From contig JAKAWV010000001.1 in NCBI GenBank assembly GCA_021827205.1, positions 348,159 to 412,158 on the forward strand: DNA of 64,000 nt. The letters are read 5' to 3'. The notes under the pieces are model-generated. The model worked only from the letters and a program-made list of their open reading frames with translations. It was not told where the DNA came from and ran no database searches. This stretch comes from Pseudomonadota bacterium. Its GTDB lineage: Bacteria; Pseudomonadota; Gammaproteobacteria; Xanthomonadales; Rhodanobacteraceae. Both the position numbers and the translations under genes were made by a program. Shown in pieces: positions 15,218-24,432 of the stretch. Every line of letters starts with the position of its first letter. Positions within the stretch are counted from its first letter, which is position 1.

Positions 15218-16129
15218 ATGGTTTCTGAAAATGCGTCGCCGCTGGCGCTGCTCACCGGCAGCCGCGGTTTCACCGGGCGCTACCTGCGCGCGGAACTGGC
15301 GCAGGCCGGCTATCGCGTGCTGGGTGTGGTGCAGGACGGCGCCGTCGGCGTGGATGAAATCGCGCTGGACCTGCGCGATCGCGACGCCACCCTGCGCGCC
15401 TTGGCGCCGCTGCTGCCGGCCGTGGTCGTGCATCTGGCCGGCATCGCGCAGGTCGCGCACGGCGATGCCGCCGCGCTGTATCAGACCAACCTGATCGCCA
15501 CGCGCAACCTGCTCGAAGCCCTGGCGCAGTGCGCCGTGCCGCCGCGCGCGGTGCTGCTGGCCAGCAGCGGCAACGTCTACGGCAACCTCGGCGCCGAGGT
15601 GCTGGACGAGTCCATGGCACCGCAGCCGGCCAATGATTACGCGGTGAGCAAGCTGGCCATGGAGCACATGGCGCGGCTGTGGATGGCGCGTCTGCCGATC
15701 ATTCTGGCGCGGCCGTTCAACTACACCGGCGTGGGCCAGAGCGAGGATTTTCTGCTGCCCAAGATCGTCGGCCACTTCCGCCACGGGGCGCGCGTCATCG
15801 AGCTGGGCAACACCCATGTCGCGCGCGATTTCAGCGACGTGCGCGACGTGGCGCGCTGCTATCGCAAGCTGTTGCAAGTACCCGCCGCCATCGGCCAGAC
15901 ACTCAACGTATGCTCGGGCCGGCTCACCACGTTGGACGAAGTGCTGCAGTTGATGCAGCACATCGCGGGCTATGCGATCGGCGTGCGCGTCAATCCGGCT
16001 TTCGTGCGCGGCAACGAGATCGCGCGCCTGCGCGGCAACGATGCGCGCCTGCGCGCCGTGCTGGACGATGCACCGGGCGGCATCCCGCTGTGCGAGACAC
16101 TGCGCTGGATGTTCGCGGCGCCTTGGTGA
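15218..16129 (+). CDS. rmd: GDP-4-keto-6-deoxy-D-mannose reductase (GDP-D-rhamnose synthesis)
   Basis: 303-residue extended SDR. It has an N-terminal LLTGSRGFTGRYL nucleotide-binding loop, a SSGNVYG serine region near residue 112, the catalytic NDYAVSKLAME Tyr-Lys pair near 140, and an ARPFNYTGVGQ segment. RMD reduces the Gmd product to GDP-D-rhamnose, the precursor of D-rhamnan O-antigens. A GDP-6-deoxy-D-talose type product cannot be excluded by sequence reading alone, but the RgpF-type transferase in the same locus supports rhamnose. It closes the polysaccharide locus: no further glycan genes follow. Confidence 0.85.
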   Translation: MVSENASPLALLTGSRGFTGRYLRAELAQAGYRVLGVVQDGAVGVDEIALDLRDRDATLRALAPLLPAVVVHLAGIAQVAHGDAAALYQTNLIATRNLLEALAQCAVPPRAVLLASSGNVYGNLGAEVLDESMAPQPANDYAVSKLAMEHMARLWMARLPIILARPFNYTGVGQSEDFLLPKIVGHFRHGARVIELGNTHVARDFSDVRDVARCYRKLLQVPAAIGQTLNVCSGRLTTLDEVLQLMQHIAGYAIGVRVNPAFVRGNEIARLRGNDARLRAVLDDAPGGIPLCETLRWMFAAPW

Positions 16130-16277
16130 AAGCGAAATGCGACGGCCCCTGTCTCTTATTTTGACAGCACCAGAGCAGTACCGTTGCCATGTGCGATGCT
16201 ACGATCACCGGCGGCAATCCTCGCGCTGCAACACTCGGCACCAGAGTTCCGCGTGCCCGGAACATCACAGGTAGCCA

Positions 16278-17354
16278 ATGCCTAAACCCGAACACCGCCC
16301 CGCTTTCAGTTTCCACATCGAGGGGCGTGATCAGGAAGTGCACAGTGCGCCCGCAGCGGTGCTGGTGCGGCTATTGCAGAATACTCAGTTGGCGTTCGAT
16401 TTGATCGGCGCCCATGTGGAAGGCCGCGAAATCAAGCGGCGCGCGCGCTTTTCGGCCGCAACCAGCCAGCGGTTTCAGCTCATCTGCGAAATACCGCAGA
16501 CCGGAAGTTATGCCATGCCGGTCACGGTAGGTCAGGCCGACGGTCTGTTTGATCTTGATCTTGGCCTCGTCAAACGCGCCTACGAGGTCTTTCGCTCGTT
16601 GGTACAAGCGGTGTCCAAGCATGACGATGTCGGTGTCGCTGCGGCACTGCCAGATGAGCGCATCCGCCGTCGCGTGCTGGAGTCGCTCAAGGGCATGGCG
16701 CCACCGGCCGATTCAGACTGGAAACTCTCGCTGCACGACGAAGCGGATGCCGCGTTCGCCAGCTTCGATACCGGGATTCCGGCTTTTGTCGACAGCATCC
16801 TGATCACCGAGGCGCAACGCGAGGCGGGGCGAGTCATCACGGGCGAGCTCAAGAGCATCGATTTCGCCGAACGCAGGCTCACCCTGATCTACCCACCGAC
16901 CAGCAAAGAGCTGGCCTGCATCTATGACGAAGACATCGAGGACATGCTTTACGCGCGCCGCCGCGATCTGATCCAGGTCACCGGACGCGTGCTGCTCGAT
17001 GACCATGGCGCGCCCAGGCAAATCATCGACGTGACCGATATCCGCGATCTCGATCTATCGCCCGTGGTCCTTGACGCTATCCGTTTTGGCGATCTGACCA
17101 TCCATGCCTCACCACCGCTGAGCGTGCAGCCCGAACTTGATGACACCCAGCAGCTCCTGTGCGTCGTGCAAGACGATCTCGGAATCGACGTTTTCGCACC
17201 CACGCGCGCAGCTCTGTTGGCGGAACTCAACGAGCAACTGGCCATGCTGTGGCGTGAATATGCACTGGCGCCGGACGCCGAACTCGATGGTAAGGCCAGG
17301 GATCTGAAGCACGCCTTGCGGACACGTTTTGCCCAGGTGCCGCATGCCGCGTAA
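16278..17354 (+). CDS. protein of unknown function (358 aa)
   Basis: I do not recognise the family. The protein is soluble, with no signal peptide or membrane segment. The N-terminal 80 residues look like alternating strands. A mixed region follows, with a strongly acidic patch, LACIYDEDIEDMLYARRRDL, near residues 213-232, and a strand-rich segment DLSPVVLDAIRFGDLTI. The C-terminal end is helical. Its last 11 bases overlap the start of a HicA-like pseudogene, so the two were once co-transcribed, and a partner or antitoxin-like role is conceivable but not supported by any motif. The 148 bp upstream hold a TTGACA at 16161 without a well-placed -10 box. Confidence 0.7.
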   Translation: MPKPEHRPAFSFHIEGRDQEVHSAPAAVLVRLLQNTQLAFDLIGAHVEGREIKRRARFSAATSQRFQLICEIPQTGSYAMPVTVGQADGLFDLDLGLVKRAYEVFRSLVQAVSKHDDVGVAAALPDERIRRRVLESLKGMAPPADSDWKLSLHDEADAAFASFDTGIPAFVDSILITEAQREAGRVITGELKSIDFAERRLTLIYPPTSKELACIYDEDIEDMLYARRRDLIQVTGRVLLDDHGAPRQIIDVTDIRDLDLSPVVLDAIRFGDLTIHASPPLSVQPELDDTQQLLCVVQDDLGIDVFAPTRAALLAELNEQLAMLWREYALAPDAELDGKARDLKHALRTRFAQVPHAA

Positions 17355-17635
17355 GCAGCGCGAGGTCGACGCAGCCTGGTCGCCAAGGGCTTCCAATCGC
17401 GCGAGGGCGATCACAGCTACTTTCACTACTGGTCCAGGCGGGCAAAAAGACCGCCGTGTTCACCAAGACCAGCCACGGCGCCCGCGAGCTGGATGATGGC
17501 CTGCTCGGACGCATGGCCAAGCAGTGCCGGCTATCGCGTGCTGACTTCGATCGCCTGATCGACTGCCCGCTGGATCGCGATGGCTGCGAAGCCAAACTGG
17601 TCGCGGCAGGCGTGGTTGCGGCTACCGCGACCTGA
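17344..17635 (+). pseudogene. HicA-like small gene broken by two single-base deletions
   Basis: Following the frame and allowing two one-base losses restores a protein of about 95 residues that starts MPRK, contains VAKGFQSREGDHSYFHYW, then KKTAVFTKTSHGARELDDGL, MAKQCRLSRADFDRLIDCPL and a VAAGVVAA end. I recall this as a family of small HicA-related proteins annotated as putative toxins. The losses fall near 17371 (GCCTGGTCGCC lacks a C) and near 17433 (TGGTCCAGGCGG lacks a C). The final frame ends at TGA 17633-17635. The start overlaps the stop of the upstream unknown gene. Non-functional as it stands unless the sequence contains errors. Confidence 0.7.
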
Positions 17636-17877
17636 TCGAATGCAGCAGGTGTCGTGCGGGTCGGATGCAGCGTCCGCACTGGCTCGTCCGCTTGGTCAAT
17701 TCCTTCCGTCCATTATTCGGGGCAGTTACTTACCTTGGCGGTGCCCCTGAACCCGCTGGGCGATTTCCTGTTTGCTCCGCCGCAGCAATTCGATGTCGGA
17801 TGGAAACCGGGGTCTTCAGAGTGCAGTTTCATAAAAGTGCAACCTACCCCCTGCTTTGGAAGCCGCGCAGGGAGTCT

Positions 17878-18750
17878 TCAGCTTTTTTGGACAGCCCCTC
17901 CGTAGGCGCTCCTTGCGTGTAACTGCATGAACTTGAGGATGGGCTGCCAAACGCGACCGTACGGCTTCTCGATGATGGCCTCGTGACCAACCCCGTGGAC
18001 AGGCACGAAAGTGGCGAGTTTACCCGCAGCATTGGCGACCTCCACGCTCATGTAATACGGCACATTAATGTCGTGGGTGCCATCCTCGATCAGCAGTGGC
18101 ACTGTAATGCGTTGAACCGCCGACAGGTTGTTCCAGATGTTAGGAAGCAGAAACGCCAGCCGCGGTGGCACAGCGCCAAGGTAGACGATTTGGGCGAGGC
18201 CTGAGCTGTAGGTTCCGTAAACCATGACGCCGAGCGGTGCAGGGTGAAACGCCGGGATATTGCCGAGTACTACACCCGTGCCCAGTGAGAAGCCCAATGC
18301 GAAGTGCGGCGCGCCGGGCGTCTTCGCAATGAACTCTCTCCAGGCCTCCCGTGCATCCTGATCGAGGTTGGCGATCGTGGGGGTGCCTGTGCTTTGGCCG
18401 AACCCGGAGTAATCGAACACCATTGAAGACATGCCGTGACGTTCAAGCCAGGCTTGGACGCCGGTCCAGTCATGCAGCGTCTCAGCGTTGCCGTGGAAGA
18501 TGAGCACCGCAGGTGCTTGTGTGCCTGCAGTTACCAAGGATGCTTGGAGCACGCGATTCCCGCTGCGGAACGAGAATGCTTGAAAGGGAACACCATACGA
18601 CGCGGGTGTCGCTGTCGCCTTCGAGTACGTCACGAAGATGCCGGCGGCGATCTTCTGCGCGGCGACGCGCTCAATGATGAGCCATGCGGTGAACTCGAGG
18701 CCCAGCGTCAATACGGCACCGACCAGCAGCCCAATCCAGAATCGCTTCAT
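17878..18750 (-). CDS. alpha/beta hydrolase with N-terminal membrane anchor
   Basis: 290 residues. A single hydrophobic segment at 5-25 acts as signal anchor, followed by an alpha/beta-hydrolase domain. The oxyanion HGNAET is near residue 89, the nucleophile elbow GFSLGTG near 152 (Ser154 approximately), a candidate catalytic Asp lies in DGTHDIN, and the catalytic His is in VHGVGHEAI near residue 255. This matches the BAAT/Abhydrolase-type extracellular or periplasmic hydrolases of unknown substrate. Base composition is visibly less GC-rich than the neighbours, as is the 240 bp downstream, where no gene could be supported. Convergent with the HicA-like pseudogene; probably acquired. Confidence 0.8.
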   Translation of the reverse strand: MKRFWIGLLVGAVLTLGLEFTAWLIIERVAAQKIAAGIFVTYSKATATPASYGVPFQAFSFRSGNRVLQASLVTAGTQAPAVLIFHGNAETLHDWTGVQAWLERHGMSSMVFDYSGFGQSTGTPTIANLDQDAREAWREFIAKTPGAPHFALGFSLGTGVVLGNIPAFHPAPLGVMVYGTYSSGLAQIVYLGAVPPRLAFLLPNIWNNLSAVQRITVPLLIEDGTHDINVPYYMSVEVANAAGKLATFVPVHGVGHEAIIEKPYGRVWQPILKFMQLHARSAYGGAVQKS

Positions 18751-19035
18751 CTTCGATCCTACGTCCGAAACATCAGTGGATCACAGACACTTCATGCGTT
18801 TCAACGAACGTTGCCTTCGGGTCGTTCTAAGCCGATCGATCGGTGCCGGTGGTTGATCATGACTCACCGGAGCTGTGATCACAAACGCCAGCACGTGCAA
18901 GCAGCAGCTTGCATGGCTCACGACCCCGCCGGGGCCGGCTCACTGCAAACGCGGGCGAGGGTGGCATGGGTTTTTTCTTGAAGCGGGCGACCCGTTCGCG
19001 GTTGGCGGCGCCCCGCAATGTGGTCTCAACCGGCG

Positions 19036-21067
19036 TCATTCGCTGCCCAGATCCCCACCCAGCTCCAGCTCGATCTGCTCGATGCTCGGCAGGCTGGTTT
19101 TCAGTTGCGCGGGCAGCGCGTTGATCAGTTGGTATTCGGCCACGCCGATGGGCTGGTTGATGTCGCGCAGCGCGTATTCGGCCACCACGCGGTTCTGGCT
19201 TTTGCACAGCAAGCAGGCCGATGGTCGGGTTGTCGTCCGCGTGCTTCACCTGCGCATCCACCGCGGTCAAGGCTGCCTTGATGGCGTCGTCGAACAGTTC
19301 GTCGCGAAAATCGTGGGTGCGCGTGCCGCGGCCTTTGATCTGGATGAAATCGGCGGGCGAGAAGATCGGCCGCAGCAGTCCGATGTTGAGGATGTCGGTG
19401 CAGTCGTAGCCGGTGGTCATCATGCCCACGGTGACGCACACGCGCGCCTTGCTGGTCTTGTAGGTGGCGATGAAGTTGCCGCTGCCCAGCAGCTTGTTGT
19501 TGGCGAAGTTGATGCTGAACTGCTGCGCATCGGCGATTTGCGAGGTGACCTGCACCGCGAAATCCGACTGGTACTTGCCGGGGAACATGCGCGCGGCCAT
19601 CTGGTTGAGGATCTGCGTGAGCTTGAGAGCGTGGTTCTGGCTGACGGCGAACAGGATGGATTTTCCGATTTCGCCGCTGACCGGATCGCGCAGTGCATGC
19701 TCCAGGAAGGTCTTGCACAGCAGTTGGTTGGTGGCCTCGGAGAAGAAGCGCCGCTCGAACTCGCGGTGCGAAAAGGCTTGCTGCTGCGTATCGCCGTTGT
19801 CGTCGCTGAAGGTGGCCAGGAAACCGGTTTCGGAGAGCAGCTCGGTGGTGATGCCGCTGCGCGCATCGACCACGGTGGGGTTGACCAGGTAGCCGTCGCG
19901 CACGCCATCGAGCAGCGTGTAGCGGAAGGTGGGCTGGCTGTTCTCGCAGCCGAAGGTGCGGTAGGTATCCAGCAGCAGGCGGCGCTCGGTTTCGCGCGGG
20001 TCGCGGCCATGCGCCTTGCTGCTGTCGAAACGCTTGAGGTAGTCGCGCGGGGTGGCGGTGAGGCCAAGCTTGTAGCCGATGAAATGATCGAACACCGCGC
20101 GCGCGTTGCCACCGATGGAACGATGCGCTTCGTCGGAAATGACCAGATCGAAATCGGTGGGCGAGAACAGGTGCTGGTACTTGTTGTTGAACAACAGCGA
20201 CTGCACCGTGGTGACGACGATCTCGGCGTGGCGCCAGTCGTCGCGGCTCTCTTTGTAGATGACGCATTTGAAGTCGGCGGACAGCAACGCGGCGAAGGCT
20301 TTCTGCGCCTGGTCCTCGAGTTCGAGGCGATCGACCAGAAACAGCACGCGCTGCGCGTTGCCGGTGCGCAGGAACAGCTTGATCGCGGCCGCCGCGGTGA
20401 GGGTCTTGCCGGTACCGGTGGCCATCTCGAACAGAAAACGGTCGTGGCCCGCGCGCACCGCGGCCTGCACGCTGTGGATGGCCTGCAATTGATACGGCCG
20501 CAGCAGGCGCAGCTTGTTGGCTTGCAGGTAGGCCGGGCGTTCGTCCGCATTTTTCCAGCCGGCGTCGGACTGGTAGTTGGGACGCTGGGTGAGCGCAATG
20601 TAGTCGTCGCCCACCGGCTCGCCGGTCAGGCGTTGCGGGTCCGGCGCGATCTTGCGGTAGCCACTGACCGAGTCGGGCGTTGGAAACGTGGTGATGATGT
20701 ACGGATTGCCGCGCTCGAGATCCCAGAAGTAGTGCAGGTTGCCGTTGGAAAGAATGACGAAGCGGCAGTTTTGATCGCGCGCATAGCGACGCGCCTGCTC
20801 CTTGCCGACCAGCGGATTCTTGTCCTCGGCCTTGGCTTCCAATACCAGCAGCGGAAAGCCGCGGGCATCGAGTAGCAGGAAATCGACGAAGCCGCGGCCG
20901 GCCTGCTCGAAATCGTTGCCCAGCGCATCCAGTTGCGTGGAGTGGATGCTGACGCCGGGCTCGAGGATGATGTTGGCGGGTGCGCCATCCTGCGCGAAGA
21001 AACGCCAGCCCGCCGCTTCCAGCAGCTTGTTGATCTTGATGCGGGCGGTGGCTTCCTTCGCGGACAT
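19036..21067 (-). pseudogene. hsdR: truncated type I restriction subunit (hsdR) joined to a DUF1016/YhcG remnant
   Basis: The first 600 or so residues are HsdR. A PD-(D/E)XK nuclease has GFVDFLLLD and VLEAKAED near residue 60-80. The helicase has Walker A MATGTGKT near 216, ISDEAHRS near 311, and motif VI QIKGRGTRTHDF. Right after motif VI the sequence switches, around 19255-19280, to the C-terminal end of a DUF1016 (YhcG, PDDEXK) protein: VDAQVKHADDNPTIGLL. A one-base insertion near 19210 then throws that part out of frame; the restored frame (NRVVAEYALRDINQPIGVAEY, then LPSIEQIELEL) ends at TGA 19036. Unrepaired, translation would read on to 18857. No hsdM or hsdS is present, so restriction activity is not expected. 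Confidence 0.82.
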
Positions 21068-21094
21068 GCGTGCTCCCCTGTCGCTGGCGATGTC

Positions 21095-21247
21095 TCAGAA
21101 TTCGAACTCTGCGCGCTCCACGCCCGCTTGACGAATGATCGACTGCAGGGTGCCGATGCGCAATTCGGCGTGGTTCGGAACCGGCACAGTGACGGTAGTC
21201 TCGGGCAACCGCTTTGACATGAGGATATGGCTGCCGTGGCGGCGCAC
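21095..21247 (-). pseudogene. HicA toxin remnant, N-terminus missing
   Basis: A 50-codon frame from GTG 21247 encodes RRHGSHILMSK, then TVTVPVPNHAELRIGTL, then IIRQAGVERAEF. This is the second half of a HicA-type mRNA interferase: the catalytic-His GSH motif, the VPVP strand, and the GTL.SIIRQAG helix. The family normally has about 20 more residues with the first strand and helix, which are replaced here by the end of the degV gene (its TAG lies 4 bp upstream of the GTG). No HicB partner is present. It lies 27 bp upstream of the hsdR remnant on the same strand. Confidence 0.65.
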
Positions 21248-21250
21248 TCG

Positions 21251-22195
21251 CTAGAACCTGGCCTCGTACTCGGCGCTGGCGAAGCCGACGGTGAGACCCT
21301 CGGCGCCGACGTTGACCATCGCGGTCATGCTCATCACGCTCTCGATCAGTTGCACGCCGTGCTCGTCGCAGGTGTTGCACAGGTTCTGGTAGCCGGGCAG
21401 GGCGCGCATTACGTCCAGCTCGCCGCCATAGCTGAGGCCGACCACCGGCACCAGCAGGCCGGCGCGCACGCGCTCGGCGGCGTGCGTGAACAGCACCTCG
21501 GCGCCGTGCTCGAAGCCGCGTACCTTGCCCACCGGCTCGGTGGTCTTGCGCCAGCCGCGCACCACGGGCTTGATGTCCAGCGCGCTGCCGAGCGTGGCCG
21601 AAAACCAGCCCACGCTGCGGTCGCCGCGCTTCTGTGCGCGTGCGCGCAGGTAGTACAGATCGCGCGGCAGGAAATAGCCGTAGCTTTGCGGCGCGAGGAA
21701 CTCCATGCGTTCGCGGATCTGCGCGGCGCCGGCGCCGGAACCGATCATGCGCACCGCCTCCCAGGCGCTGGGCACCTGCCCGGCGAACAGCGTTTGCGAG
21801 TCGATGACGCGCAACTGGAACGGCGTGTCGTAGCCGGCCGCCTGGCGGATCGGGCGGTAGTCCTTGAGGATCGAGAAGCTGGCCTTCAAGGTGTTCTCGT
21901 AGATCTTGCTGCGCGAGGCGGTGATGGTCAGCACGATCACCGCGTCGTAGCACGTGACCAGCTCGCGCAGGAACAGCTCGTGCACCTGCGCGACGCCGAG
22001 CGGTTCGCTTTCGGCGTGGTGCGCGCGATCGCCCAGTTGCTCGCGGAAGAAGCGCAGCGTGGCGTCGGGATCGCGACGATCCTCGAAGCTGATCAGGTCG
22101 CTGCGCACGCTGATCGGCAGCAGCGTGATGGCGTGCGCACGCAGGAAATCCGCGGGCAGATCACAGGCCGAATCCACCACCAGTCCGACGCGCAT
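21251..22195 (-). CDS. DegV family protein (fatty-acid binding fold)
   Basis: 314 residues with the DegV pattern: VGLVVDSACDLPADFL at the start, ITLLPISVR, a long middle segment with SRSKIYENT, and the RVIDSQTLFAGQ region. DegV/FakB proteins bind a fatty acid in a two-domain fold; in Firmicutes they present it to the FakA kinase, but in gammaproteobacteria the role is unclear. It is longer than classical DegV (about 280 residues), with a C-terminal extension containing GGELDVMRALPGYQNLC, a variant common in Xanthomonadales as I recall. Ordinary chromosomal gene. The decayed accessory region starts at its 3' end. Confidence 0.85.
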   Translation of the reverse strand: MRVGLVVDSACDLPADFLRAHAITLLPISVRSDLISFEDRRDPDATLRFFREQLGDRAHHAESEPLGVAQVHELFLRELVTCYDAVIVLTITASRSKIYENTLKASFSILKDYRPIRQAAGYDTPFQLRVIDSQTLFAGQVPSAWEAVRMIGSGAGAAQIRERMEFLAPQSYGYFLPRDLYYLRARAQKRGDRSVGWFSATLGSALDIKPVVRGWRKTTEPVGKVRGFEHGAEVLFTHAAERVRAGLLVPVVGLSYGGELDVMRALPGYQNLCNTCDEHGVQLIESVMSMTAMVNVGAEGLTVGFASAEYEARF

Positions 22196-22291
22196 GGCTC
22201 AGGCTCCTTCAGCATTGCAACACGCGCGCAAATTACCACGCAGCACCGCTGCAGCGCGCACGCGCGCCCCGCGCCGAACCGCTGCCGCGGT

Positions 22292-22861
22292 TCAGGTTTG
22301 CGGTGTGTTGCTCAAGCCGGCGCTGCAATGCCGCGCTGCATCGGCATGGATCACCGCGTAGGGCACGAACGCGGGCAGTTGCGCGGCCAGTGCCTGCTGT
22401 GTGCCCGCCAGGGTGCCCAGCGCCGCGCACAGTGTGCGTGCGGCTTGCTTGACCCCCTCAGCCTGGTGATGCGCCTCGGCATCGACCTGACCGGACTTGC
22501 CCTGCACCATGGCCTTGGCGACATCGCCCAGCGTGCTGCTGGCCAGCGCCACGCCGGCCGCACCCACGGCCACGCCGCTCGCCGACACCTGCCGGGCCTG
22601 CTGGTAATAGCGCTGCAGCAACGCCTGCTGCGCGGGCGTGGTGGCGATCGCCGCGCGGCCGATGCGCAGCGCGCCGCTGGCGTCAATGCGCGCCTCGGGC
22701 CGGGTCGGCACGTTGATCAGCACATCGTGTCGCGCGACGCGCAGCGTGGCGCCGTCGCCGAGATTGACCGCGGCATGGGCCAGCGCGTCCGTGGCGCGCT
22801 GACAGCCGCCCAGCAGCGCAGCCATACCCAGCAACATCAGGATCAGGACGAATCGGCGCAT
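22292..22861 (-). CDS. putative lipoprotein, weakly DUF2884 (YggN)-like
   Basis: 189 residues with a signal peptide ending in the lipobox LLGGC, so Cys20 would be lipidated. The mature part carries ARIDASGALRIGRAAIATTPAQQALLQRYYQQ-type sequence, that is, a DG.L.I.....T..Q..LL..Y pattern like the periplasmic YggN/DUF2884 family. A glycine/alanine-rich helix (SGVAVGAAGVALAS) and a helical C-terminus with one pair of cysteines follow. No enzymatic motif is visible. It is monocistronic between degV and pfp. The family assignment rests on a short motif and is tentative; the lipoprotein nature is clear. Confidence 0.7.
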   Translation of the reverse strand: MRRFVLILMLLGMAALLGGCQRATDALAHAAVNLGDGATLRVARHDVLINVPTRPEARIDASGALRIGRAAIATTPAQQALLQRYYQQARQVSASGVAVGAAGVALASSTLGDVAKAMVQGKSGQVDAEAHHQAEGVKQAARTLCAALGTLAGTQQALAAQLPAFVPYAVIHADAARHCSAGLSNTPQT

Positions 22862-22976
22862 CGCAGTACCCCCGCAGCGGAATCATGTGCACCGTGCGCG
22901 CGCGCCGTGCGCAGGGCATGTGCCGAAGGTCAGTGCGCGCATCACGATTTCGTAAGACGCACTGTCGGCCCTGCGG

Positions 22977-24230
22977 CTACGGCGCGGTCCACGGCGCGAG
23001 CTTGCGCGGCACCGCGGCGTTTTTCAGCTTGACGTAGCGCGGCAGGCCGTTCCCGGCGTAGGGCGGATACGCCTCGCCCTGGATCAGCGGCTGCAGATAT
23101 TTGCGCGCCTGCGCGGTGATGCCGTAGCCATCGCGCGTGATGTAGCCGCGCGGCAGTTCTTTCTCGTGATTGGCGACCCTGGCCAGCGGCGCGGGCGCGA
23201 TCTTCCAGCGATATGGGGCATCGCTGCCGCGCATGATCACCGGGATCACGCCGTTGTGCCCGGCCAGCGCGTATTCCACCGCGGCGCGGCCCACCGCCGC
23301 GGCGTGCGCGGCGTCGGTGGCCGACGCGATGTGTCGCGCCGAGCGCTGCAGGTAATCGGGCAGCGCCCAGTGGTATTTGTAGCCGAGTTTGTTCCTGACC
23401 AGTTGCGCCAGCACCGGCGCCACGCCGCCAAGCTGCGCGTGGCCGAAGGCATCGCGCGTGCCGGCCTCGGCCAGAAACTGCCCGGCGGCGTTTTTCAGCC
23501 CCTCCGAGGCGACCACGGTGCACCAGCCGACGCGCTCCACGGTGGCCTTGACGCGCGCCAGAAACGCGGTTTCGTCGAAGGCGATCTCGGGGAACAGGAT
23601 CAGATGCGGGGCGTCGTCCGGCGCCTGCGCGGCAAGGCCGGCGGCGGCGGCGATCCAGCCGGCGTGGCGACCCATCACCTCGAGGATGAACACCTTGGTC
23701 GAGGACTCGGCCATCGAGGCCACGTCGATGCTGGCCTCGAGCACGGACAGCGCGGTGTACTTGGCCACCGAGCCGAAGCCGGGGCTGGTGTCGGTCACCG
23801 CCAGATCGTTGTCCACGGTCTTGGGCACGCCCACGCAAATCAGCTCGTGGCCGCTGCGTTTGGCATAGGCGGAAATTTTCAGCGCGGTGTCGGCCGAATC
23901 GTTGCCGCCGTTGTAGAGAAAATAGCGCACGTCGTGCGCGGCCATGACCTCGATCAGGCGCGCGTAGGCGGCCGGGTCGGCCTCGGGCGCCTTCAGCTTG
24001 TAGCGGCACGAGCCGAAGGCGCCGCCGGGGGTGTGCGCCAGCGCGCGCAGCGCGGCGGCGGACTCCTTGCCGGTGTCGATCAGATCCTCGCGCAGCACGC
24101 CGAGGATGCCGTTGCGCGCGGCATAGGCGCGCACGCCGTGGGCGCGCGCGGTGGCGATCACCGCCGCGGCGCTGGTGTTGATCACGGCGGTGACGCCGCC
24201 GGATTGGGCATACAAAAGCTTGCCGGGCAT
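22977..24230 (-). CDS. pfp: pyrophosphate-dependent 6-phosphofructokinase
   Basis: 417 residues of the group II PFK family. The N-terminal YAQSGGVTAVINTS loop, GGNDSADTALK at residues 108-118 and PKTVDNDL at 136-143 mark the phosphate-donor and fructose 6-phosphate sites. An acidic residue in the GGxDS-type loop and the overall length point to PPi rather than ATP as donor, as in Xanthomonas. It catalyses the reversible phosphorylation of fructose 6-phosphate in glycolysis. ATG 24230 was chosen: a Shine-Dalgarno GAGGAG precedes it by 6 nt, and an upstream in-frame extension of 37 codons has no family sequence. Divergent from adk. Confidence 0.88.
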   Translation of the reverse strand: MPGKLLYAQSGGVTAVINTSAAAVIATARAHGVRAYAARNGILGVLREDLIDTGKESAAALRALAHTPGGAFGSCRYKLKAPEADPAAYARLIEVMAAHDVRYFLYNGGNDSADTALKISAYAKRSGHELICVGVPKTVDNDLAVTDTSPGFGSVAKYTALSVLEASIDVASMAESSTKVFILEVMGRHAGWIAAAAGLAAQAPDDAPHLILFPEIAFDETAFLARVKATVERVGWCTVVASEGLKNAAGQFLAEAGTRDAFGHAQLGGVAPVLAQLVRNKLGYKYHWALPDYLQRSARHIASATDAAHAAAVGRAAVEYALAGHNGVIPVIMRGSDAPYRWKIAPAPLARVANHEKELPRGYITRDGYGITAQARKYLQPLIQGEAYPPYAGNGLPRYVKLKNAAVPRKLAPWTAP

Positions 24231-24432
24231 GGGGAACTCCTCGCAGAGATTGAGACTGTAGCGGTTTGTAAAACCGACAAAGGTGGCGCGGCTACGCCGC
24301 GCCCGTTTGCACGCAAGCCACGGCAGGATGCAACTGCCCATGGTTTGACTCGGGCGGCCGTGGGCCGCAAGCTTGAAACCTCATCACAAGCATAGCGGAG
24401 CGCCCGCGCGGGACGCACTGCAAGGGAGGCCC

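Noticed and set aside
16161..16204. Promoter with TTGACA upstream of the unknown gene at 16278
   Set aside because: The best -10-like sequence (TACGAT near 16199) is more than 30 bp away, so spacing is wrong.
17636..17877. Small open frames in the less GC-rich stretch between the HicA-like pseudogene and the hydrolase
   Set aside because: No start signal, no family features and several overlapping possibilities; nothing could be supported.
18875..20875. A 666-codon open frame on the + strand
   Set aside because: Antisense to the hsdR remnant, no motif and typical shadow composition.
19125..21953. A 942-codon - strand frame crossing hsdR and degV
   Set aside because: It is an alternative frame of both genes, rich in Arg and Ala without recognisable domains. 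Only its stretch near 19200 hints at the shifted DUF1016 end.
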